Translations under genes and position numbers: made by a program
Source of the DNA: GCA-002282575 sp964493995
Lineage (GTDB): Bacteria > Pseudomonadota > Gammaproteobacteria > Thiomicrospirales > Thiomicrospiraceae
Direction: 5' to 3'
Assembly (NCBI GenBank): GCA_964493995.1
Contig: CAZBQD010000005.1
Coordinates: forward strand, 1 to 64,000
Length of the DNA: 64,000 nt
The notes under the pieces: model-generated
The model's database searches: none
What the model saw: the letters and a program-made list of their open reading frames with translations, nothing else
What the model was told of the DNA's origin: nothing
Part shown: piece after piece, positions 17,868 through 27,742 of the stretch
How the letters are laid out: each line of letters starts with the position of its first letter
Position numbering within the stretch: position 1 is the stretch's first letter

Positions 17868-18402
17868 ATCACAACTTAGGGGGTGTTAACAGATTAACTT
17901 TTTAAGTTATGATCTGATGATGCCCTCATCACGTACGACTAAAACATCAATAAGGCTGCTGTCAGTCATCAGTTTCTAGCAAATCCTCTCGCGCTTCCAA
18001 ACACGACGCTGACTTTTCATAACTCATACCATCTACCAGCATGTTTACTCTCAAATTTTGCACCTTAATCGCCAAGTCACATTGAACACTTACGCACCTA
18101 TCCCATAGCCTTCACCATGCTAACGCAACCTTCATTACAACACTTAACCAATTAATAAGTATATATTTTTCGATCACCACTTAATTAGAAAATGCATCCT
18201 AATTAACCAGCAAACAGCGCCTAGCCGGCATCAAAACACAGCTCAAACAACTGAAAGCCACAAGCCAATGTATAGTCTAATGGTTATAGATATCATTAAT
18301 AAATAATGTTTTACTTATGGTTGTTAAAAAATTAAACTACCCTGCATCTGATTGATCTCAGGATTTAGTCAGCCATTATCAACCACCAACAAGGAATAAC
18401 TT
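17868..18402 (+). promoter_or_regulatory. cbbM control region
   Basis: No gene in these 535 nt. Two inverted repeats stand out: TTAATTAG-N10-CTAATTAA (18181-18206, perfect 8-bp arms) and CATTA-ATAAA-TAATG (18294-18308). Both are AT-rich dyads of the size bound by LysR regulators and are the best CbbR operator candidates for cbbM. The remainder is AT-rich without structure I can name. Confidence 0.45.
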
Positions 18403-19803
18403 ATGGATCAATCCAATCGTTACGCAGACCTATCTTTAAGCGAAGCAGAACTGATCGCCAATGGCAAACACCTATTAGTGGCTTACCGTCTGAAACCAGC
18501 AGCAGGTTATGGTTTTTTAGAAGTAGCCGCACACGTTGCCGCTGAATCTTCAACCGGAACTAACGTTGAAGTTTCTACGACTGATGACTTCACCCGCGGT
18601 GTTGATGCATTGGTTTATGAAATCGACGAAGCCGCATTTGGTGAAAAAGGCGGCTTAATGAAGATCGCTTACCCTGTTGACTTATTTGACCCTAACCTGA
18701 TTGATGGTCAATACAACGTCTCTCACATGTGGTCTTTAATTCTCGGTAACAACCAAGGCATGGGTGACCACGAAGGTCTGCGTATGTTGGATTTCCTGGT
18801 TCCAGAAGTCATGGTTAAACGTTTCGATGGTCCAGCAACAACGATTGCTGATCTTTGGAAAGTACTAGGTCGCCCTGAAGTTGATGGCGGCTACATCGCT
18901 GGTACCATTATTAAACCAAAATTGGGCTTGCGCCCAGAGCCATTTGCCAAAGCTTGTTACGATTTCTGGCTGGGTGGTGACTTTATCAAAAACGACGAAC
19001 CACAAGCGAACCAAAACTTCTGCCCAATGGAAGTGGTGATTCCTAAAGTTGCTGAAGCCATGGATCGCGCACAACAAGCTACAGGACAAGCCAAACTCTT
19101 CTCTGCGAACGTGACGGCTGATTGGCACGCTGAAATGATTAAACGCGGTGAATACGTATTAGGTGAATTTGCAAAATACGGTAACGAGAAGCATGTCGCC
19201 TTCTTAGTAGACGGTTTTGTGACTGGACCAGCGGGTGTGACAACCTCTCGTCGCGCATTCCCAGAAACTTACTTGCATTTCCACCGTGCAGGTCACGGTG
19301 CGGTAACTTCTTATAAGTCACCAATGGGTATGGATCCTTTGTGCCACATGAAACTAGCTCGCTTGATGGGCGCGTCTGGGATTCACACAGGCACCATGGG
19401 CTACGGCAAAATGGAAGGCCACAATGACGAGCGCGTATTGGCCTACATGCTAGAACGTGATGAGTGTCAAGGCCCCTACTTCTACCAAAAATGGTATGGT
19501 ATGAAGCCCACTACGCCAATCATTTCTGGTGGTATGAATGCATTGCGCCTACCAGGATTTTTTGCCAACCTAGGTCATGGCAACGTCATTAACACTTGTG
19601 GTGGCGGTTCTTTCGGCCACATCGACAGTCCTGCAGCAGGTGCAACCTCATTGAGCCAAGCATACGACTGCTGGAAATCGGGTCAAGACCCGATTGAATA
19701 CGCGAAAACACACAAAGAATTCGCGCGTGCATTTGAGTCTTTCCCACGCGATGCCGACAAAATTTATCCAAACTGGCGTGAAAAGTTGGGTGTTCACAAA
19801 TAA
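18403..19803 (+). CDS. cbbM: Form II RuBisCO large subunit
   Basis: CO2-fixing enzyme of the Calvin cycle, L2-type form II, with low CO2 specificity and suited to high CO2 or low oxygen. Lys171 in TIIKPKLGL, the carbamylated Lys196 in DFIKNDE and loop-6 GKMEG are visible. The start MDQSNRYADLSL and the long GGGSFGHIDSPAAGATSL block are typical of form II, not form I. Length of 466 aa is normal. AAGGA lies 9 nt upstream. cbbQ2 and cbbO2 follow, as expected for activase-linked form II enzymes. Expression is probably LysR-controlled. Confidence 0.98.
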   Translation: MDQSNRYADLSLSEAELIANGKHLLVAYRLKPAAGYGFLEVAAHVAAESSTGTNVEVSTTDDFTRGVDALVYEIDEAAFGEKGGLMKIAYPVDLFDPNLIDGQYNVSHMWSLILGNNQGMGDHEGLRMLDFLVPEVMVKRFDGPATTIADLWKVLGRPEVDGGYIAGTIIKPKLGLRPEPFAKACYDFWLGGDFIKNDEPQANQNFCPMEVVIPKVAEAMDRAQQATGQAKLFSANVTADWHAEMIKRGEYVLGEFAKYGNEKHVAFLVDGFVTGPAGVTTSRRAFPETYLHFHRAGHGAVTSYKSPMGMDPLCHMKLARLMGASGIHTGTMGYGKMEGHNDERVLAYMLERDECQGPYFYQKWYGMKPTTPIISGGMNALRLPGFFANLGHGNVINTCGGGSFGHIDSPAAGATSLSQAYDCWKSGQDPIEYAKTHKEFARAFESFPRDADKIYPNWREKLGVHK

Positions 19804-19819
19804 AGTGACCTCAATCACT

Positions 19820-19879
19820 AAGAACCACTGCTTTGTTGCAGCGGTTCTTAAAATTAAACACCTTGGCAACAAGGTGTTT
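19820..19879 (+). other. Tandem RNA hairpins between cbbM and cbbQ2
   Basis: First hairpin: AAGAACCACTGC / GCAGCGGTTCTT around TTTGTT (19820-19849, one mismatch). Second: AAACACCTTG-GCAA-CAAGGTGTTT (19856-19879), a perfect 10-bp stem with a GNRA tetraloop. Neither is followed by a U-run. They look like mRNA-protecting or processing structures that keep cbbM message above that of cbbQO, or weak attenuators. Confidence 0.7.
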
Positions 19880-19955
19880 GCTTGCACGATTTTAATCAGC
19901 ATCAGAATCGCGCCATCAAACACTTTATGTTCATCAGCTAGATTACGGAAATTCA

Positions 19956-20756
19956 ATGGATATTTCACAATACACGATCACAAAAGAACCCTTTTATAAC
20001 GCTCAAGGCAACGAGATAGCCCTCTACAGTGCTGCCTATGCATCACGTCTGCCAGTCATGGTCAAAGGGCCTACGGGTTGTGGTAAATCGCGCTTTGTTG
20101 AACATATGGCTTGGAAGTTGGGCAAACCCATTATTACCGTTTCTTGTAACGAAGATATTACCGCAGCCGACTTAGTCGGTCGCTATTTGCTTGATGCGAA
20201 TGGCACGCGTTGGGTCGATGGTCCACTAACATTGGCCGCCCGTTATGGTGCAATTTGTTATCTCGATGAAATTGTTGAAGCCCGTCAAGATACCATGGTG
20301 GTCATTCACGCCCTAACCGACCATCGTCGTGAGTTATCCTTAGATAAAAAAGGCGAACTTGTTAAAGCACATCCCGATTTTCAATTGGTGATTTCTTACA
20401 ACCCCGGCTATCAATCCTTGATGAAAGACTTAAAACAGTCCACTAAACAACGTTTTTGTGCGCTTAATTTCAACTATGCTCCTGCCGAAATTGAAGCGCA
20501 TATTTTACAAATCGAAGGTCAGGTCGATGCTGATACCGCCCAAAAACTGGTACAAATTGGAGAAACGGCGCGCAAACTTAAAGGACATGGCCTAGATGAA
20601 GGTATTTCAACCAGGTTAATGGTCTATGCTGCCGCCTTAATCAATAATGGTATTGAGCCGATCGAAGCCTGTAAGATGGCTTTGGTTGATCCTATTACAG
20701 ACGATGCTGACATTTGCCAAACCTTAAACAATACCATCGAAATGATTTTTGGCTAA
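19956..20756 (+). CDS. cbbQ: RuBisCO activase AAA+ subunit CbbQ (form II set)
   Basis: MoxR-type AAA+ ATPase that, with CbbO, removes inhibitory sugar phosphates from RuBisCO. Walker A is GPTGCGKS (residues 38-45), Walker B CYLDEIVEA, and sensor-like SYNPGYQSLMKDLKQSTKQR is complete. Length of 266 aa is standard; it lacks the N-terminal extension seen in the carboxysomal copy at 38255. cbbO2 begins 3 nt after its stop. Confidence 0.95.
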   Translation: MDISQYTITKEPFYNAQGNEIALYSAAYASRLPVMVKGPTGCGKSRFVEHMAWKLGKPIITVSCNEDITAADLVGRYLLDANGTRWVDGPLTLAARYGAICYLDEIVEARQDTMVVIHALTDHRRELSLDKKGELVKAHPDFQLVISYNPGYQSLMKDLKQSTKQRFCALNFNYAPAEIEAHILQIEGQVDADTAQKLVQIGETARKLKGHGLDEGISTRLMVYAAALINNGIEPIEACKMALVDPITDDADICQTLNNTIEMIFG

Positions 20757-20759
20757 GCC

Positions 20760-23024
20760 ATGAACGCAGATTTACTCGCATCCTATCAGGCACAATTTAG
20801 CTGTGGCTTTAGCAAAGCAAAAGATATCTTTCCTGATTGTATCGCACAGGCACATGCTAAGTTATCACCCTCTGGTGTGGAAGCTTATCTAAAGGGTAGC
20901 AACTTCCTGTGCAAAATCGGTATGGGTGTTGAGCCCGTGCTCATTTATTTAGAAATTATGCCAGACATTGCACAACACATCGGTGAGGAATCACTTAAAC
21001 TGATTGCCGATTATGCTTATCAACTGGCAAGAAGTCCGAATAAAAAGTCACTCCTGCCCTTTTTAAACTCCCTTAGCAGTGTTTGCCGTCGGATCGATAC
21101 GGTTAAAGACTTAAAGCACTATTTGGCCATATTGGATGGGTTTGTCGACAAAACACAAACCGTGATTCACGGACATCACTCCTTGTACGATAGTCCTGGC
21201 ATGACTCCTTTACTACAATCCATGCCACAAATCATCTCGAAGCTATGTTTAAAGGGCATTGCTAACTTCATCGATTACGGTGCGCGTAACTATGCCAATG
21301 CACCCGATGAGCAAATAGCTTATTTTTCCCTCTCCTCACAAGATGCTAAAAGCGTCCTGCTACGTGAACGCAAAGGAACGTCGTTTAAACAAATCGAGCG
21401 GCACTTGACACAACTCAAAGAAGCCTTATGGAACTGTGAATTGCCTTTCCAAACCTTCGCAACATCAACAGACTCGCTTCGTAAGCCTGTGCCTTATTTA
21501 GACGATAAGCTGATTGCGCTGCCCGATGTCTATGAAGCAGAAAATGGCATCAGCGGATTGGATCGCTATCGCGCTACCTTAGCACACATGCTGGCGCACA
21601 AACGCTGGTCAGGAAAACTCATGGCTGACAACTATGCACCCCACATGCAGCTGTTTGTTTCTATATTTGAAGATTGCCGTGTTGAACGTCTTGCCATAGC
21701 GCGCTATCCTGGACTAAAAAAGCTGTTTCTGTCTTTGCACCCTTATCCTGAGAAAGGCAGCTGCGATGACCATAAACAATCCTGCTTACGCTATCGCGCT
21801 ACGCGCTTATCGCGAGCCTTACTCGACGAAACATTTGATGCACAAAATCCGCTCATTGAAGATTTCCGTGTTCGTTTCAACGCGGTGATGCGTAAAAAAG
21901 GGGAAGCTTCTACCTCGAAAGACATGTTGGAACTCGGCATCGATTTTTATGTGAAGTCACGTAAGCAATCTTCGGATAGTCTGCCCGATGTATTTTGGCA
22001 TAACACCGAGGTATCCTACCGTGATGACAATCGCTGTATCTGGTTCTTTTACGAAGAGTACGATGAACCCGACGAGCTCATGCCCAACGAGTACGAAAGT
22101 GAAGAGCCAAAGCGTGACAATCATGGCGGCTTACCGCCACGCCATTACGATGAGTGGGACTACGTATCGGAAAGCTATCGTCCAGACTGGACAAGGGTGT
22201 ATGAACGCTTACACCCTAGCGGTGACGCGGGAAAAATTGATCGTTTGATGGCGAAACATAGCAATTTAGCAAAACGCCTCAAGCGCATGATTGAAATGCT
22301 CAAGCCACAAAACAAAAAACGCATTCGCTTTCAAGAAGAAGGTGAAGAGTTAGATTTAGACGTAGCGTTGCGCTCAATGATTGACTTTAAAAGTGGCCAA
22401 GTCCCCGACCCTCGCATTAATTACAGTCATACTACCGATAGTCGGAATGTTGCCGTAATGTTATTAGTCGACACCTCCGCTTCTTTAAATGCACCCATTC
22501 CAGGCAGCAGCCAAACCCTACTCGAGTTAGCGCAGGAATCCTTGGCCATTACGGCTTGGACGGTTGATAAACTGGGTGATAAATTAGCGATTGCTGGATT
22601 TTGCTCAGATACGCGCCATGAAGTACGCTATCAGCACATCAAAGGTTTTAGCGAGCAATATGATGATCTTGTCAAATCAAGGATCGCAGCTATGGAAGCT
22701 GCTTACTCCACACGGATGGGAGCCGCTATGCGCCATGGTGCGCATTACTTAGCCGGACAATCAGCGCAGAAAAAACTGATGCTCATTCTCACCGATGGCG
22801 AACCCGCCGATATTGATGCTAAAGACCCGCAAACACTCATCGTCGATACCCACAAAGCCGTTAAGGAACTCCAAGCGCAGGGAATTTACGCCTACTGCAT
22901 CACCCTTGATAGCAAAGCAGATGAGTATGTACAACAAGTGTTTGGCAATCATTACACCGTTATCGACCAAGTAGAAAAACTGCCAGAATTATTACCGCAA
23001 GTTTTCATGAAGCTCACTCATTAA
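20760..23024 (+). CDS. cbbO: RuBisCO activase adaptor CbbO (form II set)
   Basis: Adaptor that docks the CbbQ hexamer to RuBisCO through a C-terminal von Willebrand factor A domain. The MIDAS motif DTSAS is followed by the GDKLAIAGF and ILTDGEPAD strands (about residues 565-754). The N-terminal helical part and the acidic middle (EEYDEPDELMPNEYESEEP type) are also typical. Length of 754 aa is normal. It differs a great deal from the carboxysomal CbbO at 35745, so the two sets are old paralogues. Confidence 0.94.
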   Translation: MNADLLASYQAQFSCGFSKAKDIFPDCIAQAHAKLSPSGVEAYLKGSNFLCKIGMGVEPVLIYLEIMPDIAQHIGEESLKLIADYAYQLARSPNKKSLLPFLNSLSSVCRRIDTVKDLKHYLAILDGFVDKTQTVIHGHHSLYDSPGMTPLLQSMPQIISKLCLKGIANFIDYGARNYANAPDEQIAYFSLSSQDAKSVLLRERKGTSFKQIERHLTQLKEALWNCELPFQTFATSTDSLRKPVPYLDDKLIALPDVYEAENGISGLDRYRATLAHMLAHKRWSGKLMADNYAPHMQLFVSIFEDCRVERLAIARYPGLKKLFLSLHPYPEKGSCDDHKQSCLRYRATRLSRALLDETFDAQNPLIEDFRVRFNAVMRKKGEASTSKDMLELGIDFYVKSRKQSSDSLPDVFWHNTEVSYRDDNRCIWFFYEEYDEPDELMPNEYESEEPKRDNHGGLPPRHYDEWDYVSESYRPDWTRVYERLHPSGDAGKIDRLMAKHSNLAKRLKRMIEMLKPQNKKRIRFQEEGEELDLDVALRSMIDFKSGQVPDPRINYSHTTDSRNVAVMLLVDTSASLNAPIPGSSQTLLELAQESLAITAWTVDKLGDKLAIAGFCSDTRHEVRYQHIKGFSEQYDDLVKSRIAAMEAAYSTRMGAAMRHGAHYLAGQSAQKKLMLILTDGEPADIDAKDPQTLIVDTHKAVKELQAQGIYAYCITLDSKADEYVQQVFGNHYTVIDQVEKLPELLPQVFMKLTH

Positions 23025-23036
23025 GGATACTGTCAA

Positions 23037-23438
23037 ATGCAATCGACGATTAAAGTGCAGGTGGAGTTTGATTGGCGAGGCGACTCATTGAGCTATCAAG
23101 CCGAACTTGAGTTACCCTTATACCTAACCAACTTGGATGACTTGCTGCATAGCTTACCCACACAGATTGCACGACAAAATGGGCTCGACTTAGACTCGGT
23201 TCAGTACGAATGGATGCTTTCCAATCCCATTCAGGTTATTGACTTTAACTCTCATATTGAATCTGTTAAACCAACTTTACCAATGGATGCTGAAGCGTTT
23301 TTACAGCATTACCAAACCCTAGGCACACAAGCATACTTGCAAAAAATCGCCGATGATTACGCGCTAGATTTACGGACCAATCCGCTTCTCGCCCAAGCAC
23401 TTAAAGCGGCTTACAACCTTGGACGGGAACATCGCTGA
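23037..23438 (+). CDS. Unknown protein of the cbbM-Q-O cluster, 133 aa
   Basis: I do not recognise it. It starts 12 nt after cbbO2, so is almost surely co-transcribed with and functionally tied to the form II RuBisCO activase set. Soluble, no signal peptide; an N-terminal beta-like half (STIKVQVEFDWRGDSLSYQ) and a C-terminal helical half ending NLGREHR. No counterpart exists in the carboxysome operon. A RuBisCO accessory factor is a reasonable guess only. Confidence 0.8.
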   Translation: MQSTIKVQVEFDWRGDSLSYQAELELPLYLTNLDDLLHSLPTQIARQNGLDLDSVQYEWMLSNPIQVIDFNSHIESVKPTLPMDAEAFLQHYQTLGTQAYLQKIADDYALDLRTNPLLAQALKAAYNLGREHR

Positions 23439-23646
23439 AGGTTAAACAGCCGACTCCTTCAAACAGTTTCAGTTCATCAACTAGCAAAAACAAGGTGCAT
23501 CTGGTATCTTTCTAACCGTTTATATCAGACTTTGGTGATTTAGGGCAGTATCACAGCCGCACCCCAAAACTGCTACAAACCCAGATAAAGCATCCAGTTA
23601 CTGTATGAATTCATGGGTGCCCATTTTTTTAAGCGGAAACTAACCC

Positions 23647-24582
23647 ATGCTCAATATCACCTTTAATCAAATTCGCTTGTTCGAAGCCGTTGCACGCCAT
23701 CAAAGTGTTACCCAAGCAGCAAAAGAGCTCAACATCTCACAACCAGCCGTTTCGAGCCAGTTAAAGAAGTTAGCTCAATCCATGGGCGACCCGCTTATTG
23801 AGGTGATAGGGCGCAAAGTCTATCTCACCGCCACTGGCGAAGTCGCTTACCAGCAATTCAAGACCTTATTGGATGACTTTGAAGTACTCAATACTCATGT
23901 ACAGGCATCTCAGTCAGCCATTGAAGGCGATCTAAAACTTGCCGGTACCTCAGCCAGCAAATACTTCTTACCCTATATTTTAGCTGAATTTTTGAAACTA
24001 CATCCCAAAGTAACCCCCAAACTTACTTTGCTCAGAAAAACGCAGTTGATGGAAAGTTTAGCCAATCATCAGCATGAAGTGGTGATAACAGGACGAATGC
24101 TCGATGCACCACAAACAGTATTCGTACCCTTTATGCAACAACAGTTGGAAATTGTCGCCACACACAATCATCGTCTGGCTGGCAATGGCCAGCTGAGTCT
24201 AAAAAGCTTGATCAAATACCCGCTCATTTTACCCGGACAGGAATCGAGCATCCGCCAAGCCTTTGAGCAAGTTATCACCAATGCAGGCTTAACCGTCTCA
24301 CCTTACCTAGAAGTCGATAGCAATGCACTACTGAAGCAATCCATCATGGCGGGGCTAGGCGTTGGCCTTATTTCAGCCGATGCGTTTCGTTTAGAAGAGC
24401 ACACTGGGCACTTAGTACGCCTATCTGTTGAAGGTTTCCCACTGGTTCAGCCGTGGTATTACGCCCACTGTACGGAGTCACCACTCTCACAAGCCGCTCT
24501 GGCGTTTATTGAATTCATTCAACGCCACCCCATAGAGACTTATTTGAAAAACATTTACAGTCCGCACCTGAGGCGTGAATAA
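23647..24582 (+). CDS. cbbR: LysR-type regulator CbbR (form II cluster)
   Basis: LysR transcription factor: winged HTH at residues 1-60 (NQIRLFEAVARHQSVTQAAK type), then a two-lobed effector domain. The position right after the cbbM-Q-O genes on the same strand makes it a CbbR sensing Calvin-cycle metabolites or NADPH. The 208-nt gap upstream means its own promoter is likely. Length of 311 aa is normal. Direct targets are inferred from position. Confidence 0.85.
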   Translation: MLNITFNQIRLFEAVARHQSVTQAAKELNISQPAVSSQLKKLAQSMGDPLIEVIGRKVYLTATGEVAYQQFKTLLDDFEVLNTHVQASQSAIEGDLKLAGTSASKYFLPYILAEFLKLHPKVTPKLTLLRKTQLMESLANHQHEVVITGRMLDAPQTVFVPFMQQQLEIVATHNHRLAGNGQLSLKSLIKYPLILPGQESSIRQAFEQVITNAGLTVSPYLEVDSNALLKQSIMAGLGVGLISADAFRLEEHTGHLVRLSVEGFPLVQPWYYAHCTESPLSQAALAFIEFIQRHPIETYLKNIYSPHLRRE

Positions 24583-24620
24583 AAAAGAACAGGTGGAGAA
24601 ACAAATCGTCATCGCTAGAA

Positions 24621-25904
24621 TTAAGCTGCGACAAGGAAGCAATGGGTGCGGTTACGCCCCATTTGCTTAGCCGCATACATAGCCTGATCGGCCTGACGAA
24701 GCAAATCCTCTAAACAAATGGTGTCTTGACCGCTCATACAGGCCAATCCAATACTCAAGGTCACAGGTTCAACGCCATAGCGGGCTTGCCAATCTACGTC
24801 GCTTAAACGTTGTTGAATGTGCTCACAGACTGCCTGTGCAGTGCCCGTTTCGTCAGTCGCTAGCAACAACACAAACTCCTCGCCACCCCAACGAAACACA
24901 TAATCCTTGTCGGCAATGCTCAACATCAGCACACGCGCGACGGCTTTAAGCACCTCATCCCCTTTTTGATGACCATAGTGATCATTAATGCGCTTAAAGT
25001 AATCCACATCGGCAACGGCAATGGTCATCCCAGTCTGCGCATTCAGTTGTGTTTCGGCAAAGCGTCGCTTCATTTCATCATCACCCGCTCGACGATTAGG
25101 CAATAACGTCAGCGCATCGACATGAGCAAAATGCACCAAAGACAACTCCAGTTGCTTGCGTTCCGTGATATTTTGCACCATACCGACAGCACGCGTTGGT
25201 TGACCCTGTTCATCCCGCTCGCACACCTTGCCCCGATCATGCACCCACAAATAGTCGCCATTGCGATTACGCAAACGATATTCTGCTTCAAACCGCTGCG
25301 CCTTACCTTGCAAATGTTGTTGCATGCGCTGCATCACATCCGTTAAATCATCGGGGTGAATGTTATCCTTCCACGTATCAAGGGTCGGTTTCATTTCATT
25401 AGGACCATAACCCAACATACGCTTTAACGACGGACTAAACACCACGCTATCATCACGAAGACGCCAATCCCACAAACCATCTAGCGCTTCATTCATCACA
25501 AAAGACAGTTGTTGTTCTGCGCCCTCGCTCTGAAGCAAACTTAGCCGTTGATTAATGTTGCGGGCTATCGATAAAAAGTAGCTTTGATTGCTTAAACACA
25601 CTTGCGTGGTATTGACCTCGACAGCAACCTCTCCGCCATTGGCGTGACGATGACGTCCGATAAAAGTGTAGCAAGGTACGGCACGAATCGCCTGAGCAAT
25701 GTCTTGCCATTGAGGCAAGCCGGTAACGTCTTTTTGCAAGCTCAAGACAGAATGATTCAACACCTCGTCTGGCGTCAAACCTAAGACCTCGTAGGCACTG
25801 CGGTTACACCAAACCACCGTCGAGGTGTTGGGGTCTAACAGATAAACGGCATCGTCCATGGCTTGCCACAACTGCACCTGTTCTTCTGGCAACAGTGTTT
25901 TCAT
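24621..25904 (-). CDS. PAS-PAS diguanylate cyclase
   Basis: Cytosolic c-di-GMP synthase. Two PAS/PAC sensor modules (about residues 8-125 and 130-255) precede a GGDEF domain with an intact GGEEF active site. The RxxD inhibitory site expected five residues before GGEEF is absent (ADKD), so feedback inhibition by product may be lacking. Length is 427 aa. Last gene of a coupled operon; its ATG overlaps the stop of the GGDEF/EAL gene by 4 nt. Confidence 0.92.
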   Translation of the reverse strand: MKTLLPEEQVQLWQAMDDAVYLLDPNTSTVVWCNRSAYEVLGLTPDEVLNHSVLSLQKDVTGLPQWQDIAQAIRAVPCYTFIGRHRHANGGEVAVEVNTTQVCLSNQSYFLSIARNINQRLSLLQSEGAEQQLSFVMNEALDGLWDWRLRDDSVVFSPSLKRMLGYGPNEMKPTLDTWKDNIHPDDLTDVMQRMQQHLQGKAQRFEAEYRLRNRNGDYLWVHDRGKVCERDEQGQPTRAVGMVQNITERKQLELSLVHFAHVDALTLLPNRRAGDDEMKRRFAETQLNAQTGMTIAVADVDYFKRINDHYGHQKGDEVLKAVARVLMLSIADKDYVFRWGGEEFVLLLATDETGTAQAVCEHIQQRLSDVDWQARYGVEPVTLSIGLACMSGQDTICLEDLLRQADQAMYAAKQMGRNRTHCFLVAA

Positions 25905-27742
25905 GATACAGACACACCCAAACTGCTGATGAAGGCTGCTGCCGTCATCGGACGTCCATAGAAATAGCCCTGCCCTTTTTGACAGCCCATTTCGCGCAGT
26001 AATTGGGTTTGTTGTTCGTCTTCCACCCCTTCCGCCACAATATTCATGCCTAAGTTTTGCGCCAACTGCGTCATGGTTTTGACCAAAGCCAAATCGCGCA
26101 AATTGGTGTGCATGTGTTGCACAAAACTGCGATCAATTTTTAGGGTATCAATGGGCAACTTCTGCAAATAAGCCATCGACGAATAGCCTGTGCCAAAGTC
26201 GTCGATAGCGATACGCACGCCTAGAGCGCGAATAGCGCTCAAATCGAGAATGACCTTGCTGAGGTTGTTCATCAATAGGCTTTCGGTTACTTCTAAGGCA
26301 AGCAACCCGGGAGGCAAATCGTATTGCTGCAACAAATCACTCACCAGATTGGGTAAATCAGCTTCATGAAACTGACGCGCCGACAGGTTCACCGCCATCA
26401 CCAACTCATTAATACCCTGATCGAGCCACACCTTGCGCACCCGACAAGCTTCTTGCAGCACCCAAGTGCCAATCGGCACAATCAAACCCGTTTCTTCAGC
26501 CAGCGGAATAAAGTCGTTCGGCGGCACCAAGCGACCGTCGTCCCGCTGCCAGCGAATGAGCGCTTCTACGCCCACACACTCACCGCTCTTCAGATCAATT
26601 TGCGGTTGATAATAAAGCACCAATTCATCTCGCTCTAGTGCGTGCTGTAATTCGCCCAATAACTGTAGGCGCTTGACATTACTTTGCAACATTTCCGACG
26701 CAAAGGGCGTGAGTTTACCGCGCCGATGCGCTTTGCCTTCGTGTAGCGCAATATCCAAACGACGTAACAGTTGCTCTAAATCCGTAGCATCATCTGGGTA
26801 AGCGCAAGAACCCATGGTCAAACTGAGGAAAAACTCGTTATGCTCAACCATAATGGGCATTTTGTGAAAATGTGCCAGTTGTTTTGCCAGCTCTTCCGTA
26901 GTCAAACTGCAACCACGATCGATAAGCAAAATAAACTCATCATTACCCTGGCGGAATAGCTGCGTTTCAGTTGGAAACCATTGAATCCAGCGCTGCACCA
27001 TGGTTTTGAGTAAGGCATCGCCAATAGCATGACCATGACCGTCATTGACCTGCTTAAAATGATCGATATCCAAAAAAAGCAAGGAAAAAGGTTGCTGCTG
27101 CTTCACCCGACTGGTCAGGGTTTGTAACATGTGATTTCGATTGGGCAAGCCTGTTAAGCCATCAAAATGTGCTTGTTGATACAAGGCCTCTTCTTTGTGC
27201 ATCAATGCCAAATCGGCACGATGTAACAGAAAATAGGCTAACAATAACACCAACACAATGGCCATTAAGGTCACCATTAAATTGGTTAACACACGCTGAT
27301 GTAAATACTCGTGCGTGGTTAAAATCACCAACTGACCCATTACCGAACGATCAATTTCAATGGGATATACCACGACATAAGGCGCATAATCGTCGGGAAT
27401 GGTCAACTGATCGGCGCTGACCCAGCTGGTTAACTTCGTTCCTCTTGTCCATACCGCTTTAACGTCATAACGATTATTCAGCAACATGGCCGCCGCAATG
27501 GCACGATTACCCGACAAACTCGCCAAAACGGCATCACTGTGTTCGCTATCTTCAAATTGCAGAGCCGGCGCAATGTTATCGGCCACCACATTGGCCTGAT
27601 CGACAATCGAATCCATTAATTGCGCGCGCAGGCTGTCTTGTGTCAAAGAACTCATCCACAGAGTCAATAGCACCAGGGTAATGCCCAAATACCACAGTTG
27701 CGTGGTGAGAGACTTCATGCCTTTGATTAAGCGGTGTTTCAT
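25901..27742 (-). CDS. Membrane GGDEF-EAL c-di-GMP phosphodiesterase-like protein
   Basis: N-terminal TM helix, a periplasmic sensor loop of about 120 residues, a second TM near residues 150-175, then GGDEF and EAL domains. The GGDEF site is degenerate (GNDEF), whereas the EAL part keeps EALIRWQ and DDFGTGYSSM, so the likely output is c-di-GMP breakdown with the GGDEF part as a nucleotide sensor. The layout is like YfiN/TpbB partners of YfiR, but with EAL added. Length is 613 aa. It overlaps neighbours at both ends by ATGA. Confidence 0.9.
   Translation of the reverse strand: MKHRLIKGMKSLTTQLWYLGITLVLLTLWMSSLTQDSLRAQLMDSIVDQANVVADNIAPALQFEDSEHSDAVLASLSGNRAIAAAMLLNNRYDVKAVWTRGTKLTSWVSADQLTIPDDYAPYVVVYPIEIDRSVMGQLVILTTHEYLHQRVLTNLMVTLMAIVLVLLLAYFLLHRADLALMHKEEALYQQAHFDGLTGLPNRNHMLQTLTSRVKQQQPFSLLFLDIDHFKQVNDGHGHAIGDALLKTMVQRWIQWFPTETQLFRQGNDEFILLIDRGCSLTTEELAKQLAHFHKMPIMVEHNEFFLSLTMGSCAYPDDATDLEQLLRRLDIALHEGKAHRRGKLTPFASEMLQSNVKRLQLLGELQHALERDELVLYYQPQIDLKSGECVGVEALIRWQRDDGRLVPPNDFIPLAEETGLIVPIGTWVLQEACRVRKVWLDQGINELVMAVNLSARQFHEADLPNLVSDLLQQYDLPPGLLALEVTESLLMNNLSKVILDLSAIRALGVRIAIDDFGTGYSSMAYLQKLPIDTLKIDRSFVQHMHTNLRDLALVKTMTQLAQNLGMNIVAEGVEDEQQTQLLREMGCQKGQGYFYGRPMTAAAFISSLGVSVS

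Noticed and set aside
19956..23024. cbbQ2-cbbO2 as a recent duplicate of the carboxysomal cbbQ-cbbO
   Set aside because: The proteins, gene spacing and N-termini differ strongly, so these are old form-specific paralogues.
23585..23625. Terminator-like ATGGG-TG-CCCAT followed by T-run upstream of the form II cbbR
   Set aside because: Stem of only 5 bp with a 2-nt loop; too weak to call.
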